From Vibrio agarivorans (GTDB lineage Bacteria; Pseudomonadota; Gammaproteobacteria; Enterobacterales; Vibrionaceae), in assembly GCF_030409635.1 (NCBI RefSeq), contig NZ_JAUFQF010000001.1, positions 310,001 to 374,000 of the forward strand: DNA of 64,000 bases, read 5' to 3'. Under the pieces are notes generated by a model. That model searched no databases, was not told the DNA's origin, and saw nothing but the letters and a program-made list of their open reading frames with translations. The translations under genes and the position numbers were made by a program. Below are positions 62,444 through 64,000 of the stretch, piece by piece (the stretch's first letter is position 1; each line of letters opens with the position of its first letter).

Positions 62444-62520
62444 CCCGCTTTTGGTTAAATCTAGTTTGTCCGTTATGCGTGTTGCTGATGTTTGGCAGCA
62501 CGCAGCACCTTCCTATACAT

Positions 62521-63168
62521 TCAGACTTCAAGCTTTTGACATTTTACACCTAGTGGACACTCATCACACTTAGGCTTCTTATTACAAAACTGTTGCCCGT
62601 GTTCGACCATCAAACCGTGAAAATAGCCATACTTTGCTGATTGGTGCTTAAGTGTTCCATCAGCAAGTAGCCGAAATTTATCATAGTTTTTCGGTACATC
62701 AAGACCGTAGCGTGAGAAGATTCTACGAGCATATGCATCAACAACGAAAGAGGGTTTATTTAACGCATAGGTTAGAATAACATCCGCAGTTTCGTTGCCA
62801 ACCCCCTTTATTTCCAATAGCTCATAACGTAGTGCTTCCATGTTGATTGCGGCTAATGCGTTGTGGTCGTAGTCGTAACGCTCAAACCATTTGAGTAATG
62901 CTTGGAGTTTAATCGCCTTTTGGTTGTAGTATCCACTTGGCCGAATCAGTTGTGCGAGGTCTTCAAGATCGATTTCTGAGAGGCTTTGAGGCGTAAGAGG
63001 TGCTGGGAGGTTGCTCAAAGCCTTGTCGACGTTACGCCAATTGGTGTTCTGTACTAGGATTGCACCCACCATGATTTCAAAGGGATGATCACTTGGCCAC
63101 CAATCAAAATAACCATAATGGTCTTCTAATTGGCGGAATACGTCGTTGATGATAGCTTGTGATGTCAT
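62521..63168 (-). CDS. Endonuclease III-like DNA glycosylase, MagIII-type
   Basis: A 215-residue HhH-GPD protein with an iron-sulfur loop. HhH-GPD: LLEIKGVGNETADVILTYA near residue 118, with the conserved Asp144 in FVVDAY. Cysteines 195, 201, 204 and 210 (C-X5-C-X2-C-X5-C) hold a 4Fe-4S cluster. The lyase lysine of endonuclease III (GVGRKTA) is replaced by Glu126 (GVGNETA), so it should be a monofunctional glycosylase. Length and this change match the COG2231 group that includes Helicobacter 3-methyladenine glycosylase MagIII, so alkylated-base removal is the favoured role. It is divergent from the HopJ gene. Confidence 0.85.
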   Translation of the reverse strand: MTSQAIINDVFRQLEDHYGYFDWWPSDHPFEIMVGAILVQNTNWRNVDKALSNLPAPLTPQSLSEIDLEDLAQLIRPSGYYNQKAIKLQALLKWFERYDYDHNALAAINMEALRYELLEIKGVGNETADVILTYALNKPSFVVDAYARRIFSRYGLDVPKNYDKFRLLADGTLKHQSAKYGYFHGLMVEHGQQFCNKKPKCDECPLGVKCQKLEV

Positions 63169-63275
63169 ACCCAGCTCGTTTAGTTTGATCCTTGATTATT
63201 TTAGAACAGAGGTTTGACTCAGCAATCAAAAGTTTGCAGTATCTTATGTTTATCGATATCAATACGGAATGGCAA

Positions 63276-63620
63276 ATGGAATTAAATCAGTTTCTTAATC
63301 AGTTAAAGCAGCAACCAGAGAGTATTGAGTTTGCAGACACAATGGCTGTCATTGATGCCCTTTATGAGTTTACGCCAGTCGCGTTTAGCAATGGTGAGGC
63401 GCTAAATGAAGCCAATACTAATAATGGATCTTGTAAAATATTCGCTTTTGGTCAGGCGCAGTCGTTAACAGAGCAAGAGACCCTAGCGTGCTTTGGTGCG
63501 TTCTATCGTGATGATGTATTAATCAACCCCGACGGTAACGATCATGCGAACATTCGCAACTTTATGGTCACTGGCTGGGGGGGTGTAGCGTTTACTGCCC
63601 AAGCGCTTTCTGAAAAATAA
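63276..63620 (+). CDS. HopJ-family (type III effector HopJ-like) protein
   Basis: A 114-residue protein from ATG 63276 (MELNQFLNQLKQQPESIEFADTMAVI); the frame is open to 63192 but the family starts here. The HopJ pattern is clear: FADTMAVIDALYEFTPVAFSNG, NEANTNNGSCKIFAFGQ, LTEQETLACFGAFYRDDVLINPDG and HANIRNFMVTGWGGVAF. Despite the name, homologues are housekeeping proteins in many marine gammaproteobacteria without type III secretion and have no proven function. A bidirectional terminator follows. Confidence 0.9.
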   Translation: MELNQFLNQLKQQPESIEFADTMAVIDALYEFTPVAFSNGEALNEANTNNGSCKIFAFGQAQSLTEQETLACFGAFYRDDVLINPDGNDHANIRNFMVTGWGGVAFTAQALSEK

Positions 63621-63651
63621 AAATATCCCGCTTTACAGCGGGATATTTTTT
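63619..63651. terminator. Bidirectional terminator after the HopJ gene
   Basis: AAATATCCCGCT/AGCGGGATATTT forms a perfect 12-bp stem, loop ttac, with a T-run on the plus strand and A-T rich sequence for the convergent gene. Confidence 0.9.
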
Positions 63652-63694
63652 AGCCTTTTATGATAGTGGTTCTTAATCTGACGTTGATAGTTGG

Positions 63695-63994
63695 CTATTT
63701 CTTGAGGTTAAACTCCTGTTCATGCGCATCAGTCTCGATATCCGGATGGTCAGAAAGCTTCTCGCTCGCCCAGTCATTAAGGTGCGCTAAAATTGCGCCA
63801 ATCGCGTGCTCTTTGGTTGGTTGGTGGCCATCTTTAACGTCAAGTGGTTGTTTAGGGTGTGAACCTGTTGCATCTTCCGCGATATGCAACCAGTCTGGAT
63901 GCCAGTAATAAGGCTGACCACTTGGTGAACTCCAACTGTGTACACCATTAGTTTCACCACGATATTCGATATTGGTAACATCGTACTTGCTCAT
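63695..63994 (-). CDS. Small conserved hypothetical protein
   Basis: A 99-residue acidic, His/Trp-rich protein: MSKYDVTNIEYRGETNGVHS, WSSPSGQPYYWHPDWLHIAEDA and a helical C-terminus EHAIGAILAHLNDWASEKL. No signal peptide or membrane segment. The start is six bases from the window edge, so its promoter and neighbours are not visible. The frame is complete. No family is recognised; the WSSPSGQPYYWHPDW block could bind a small ligand or metal, but this is only a visual impression. Confidence 0.65.
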   Translation of the reverse strand: MSKYDVTNIEYRGETNGVHSWSSPSGQPYYWHPDWLHIAEDATGSHPKQPLDVKDGHQPTKEHAIGAILAHLNDWASEKLSDHPDIETDAHEQEFNLKK

Positions 63995-64000
63995 AACTAT

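Noticed and set aside
63276..63620. HopJ protein as a type III secreted effector
   Set aside because: The family is widespread in non-pathogenic marine bacteria, and no secretion or chaperone genes are nearby.
1..64000. Insertion sequences, integrases, attachment sites, tRNA or rRNA genes
   Set aside because: No transposase, recombinase, cloverleaf or rRNA-like stretch was seen when reading the sequence and translations; a tRNAscan/Infernal run would be decisive.

Overview
The window looks like chromosome of a marine Vibrio-type gammaproteobacterium. The basis is the gene families and architecture: YccF, HopJ, a Lon-like protease, LamB and OmpC-type porins, a GlyGly-CTERM protein, CRP-like sites and a base composition that appears to be mid-40s % GC. 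I see no rRNA, tRNA, CRISPR array, phage or insertion sequence.

Region 1 (1-12.6 kb, resumed at 18.3-32.8 kb) is an agar-utilisation locus. Three GH50 exo-beta-agarases (23.7-32.7 kb) sit behind a maltoporin-like channel. Divergent from the porin are a GH117 3,6-anhydro-alpha-L-galactosidase and a GH2 beta-galactosidase-like enzyme. At the left edge are a binding-protein ABC importer (plus a second, truncated binding protein), its ATPase, a UxuR/ExuR-like GntR regulator, an aldehyde dehydrogenase that fits 3,6-anhydro-L-galactose oxidation, an IclR regulator, a second GH2 enzyme and an aldose 1-epimerase. The implied flow is agarose to neoagarobiose outside or on the cell surface, entry through porin and ABC importer, cleavage to D-galactose plus anhydrogalactose, then mutarotation and oxidation. 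A palindrome close to TTGGTNNACCAA recurs in front of these transcription units, probably the site of the GntR protein. One copy overlaps the -35 of an apparent minus-strand small RNA gene (about 5122-5234).

Between the two agar blocks (12.7-18.0 kb) are unrelated genes: a TetR/oxidoreductase pair with a striking operator, two acetyltransferases, an Old Yellow Enzyme with a TTG start, and a sodium:alanine symporter.

Region 2 (32.8-50.7 kb) is general: YccF, a TPR-GAF-GGDEF cyclase, a sodium/solute symporter-sdaA operon divergent from an MFS-SnoaL-porin unit followed by a LacI regulator, a Lon-family protease, and small envelope or unknown proteins.

Region 3 (50.8-62.4 kb) has an amidohydrolase and an FNT channel, then a taurine nitrogen-scavenging module. 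It comprises a MocR-type regulator, taurine:pyruvate aminotransferase, tauABC, and an opposite-strand operon of a TauE/SafE exporter, a short-chain dehydrogenase and alanine dehydrogenase. No TauD or Xsc is present, so the sulfonate carbon is probably reduced to isethionate and exported. A two-part motif with constant spacing lies in front of all three taurine units. The right end has a MagIII-like glycosylase, HopJ and a small unknown gene.
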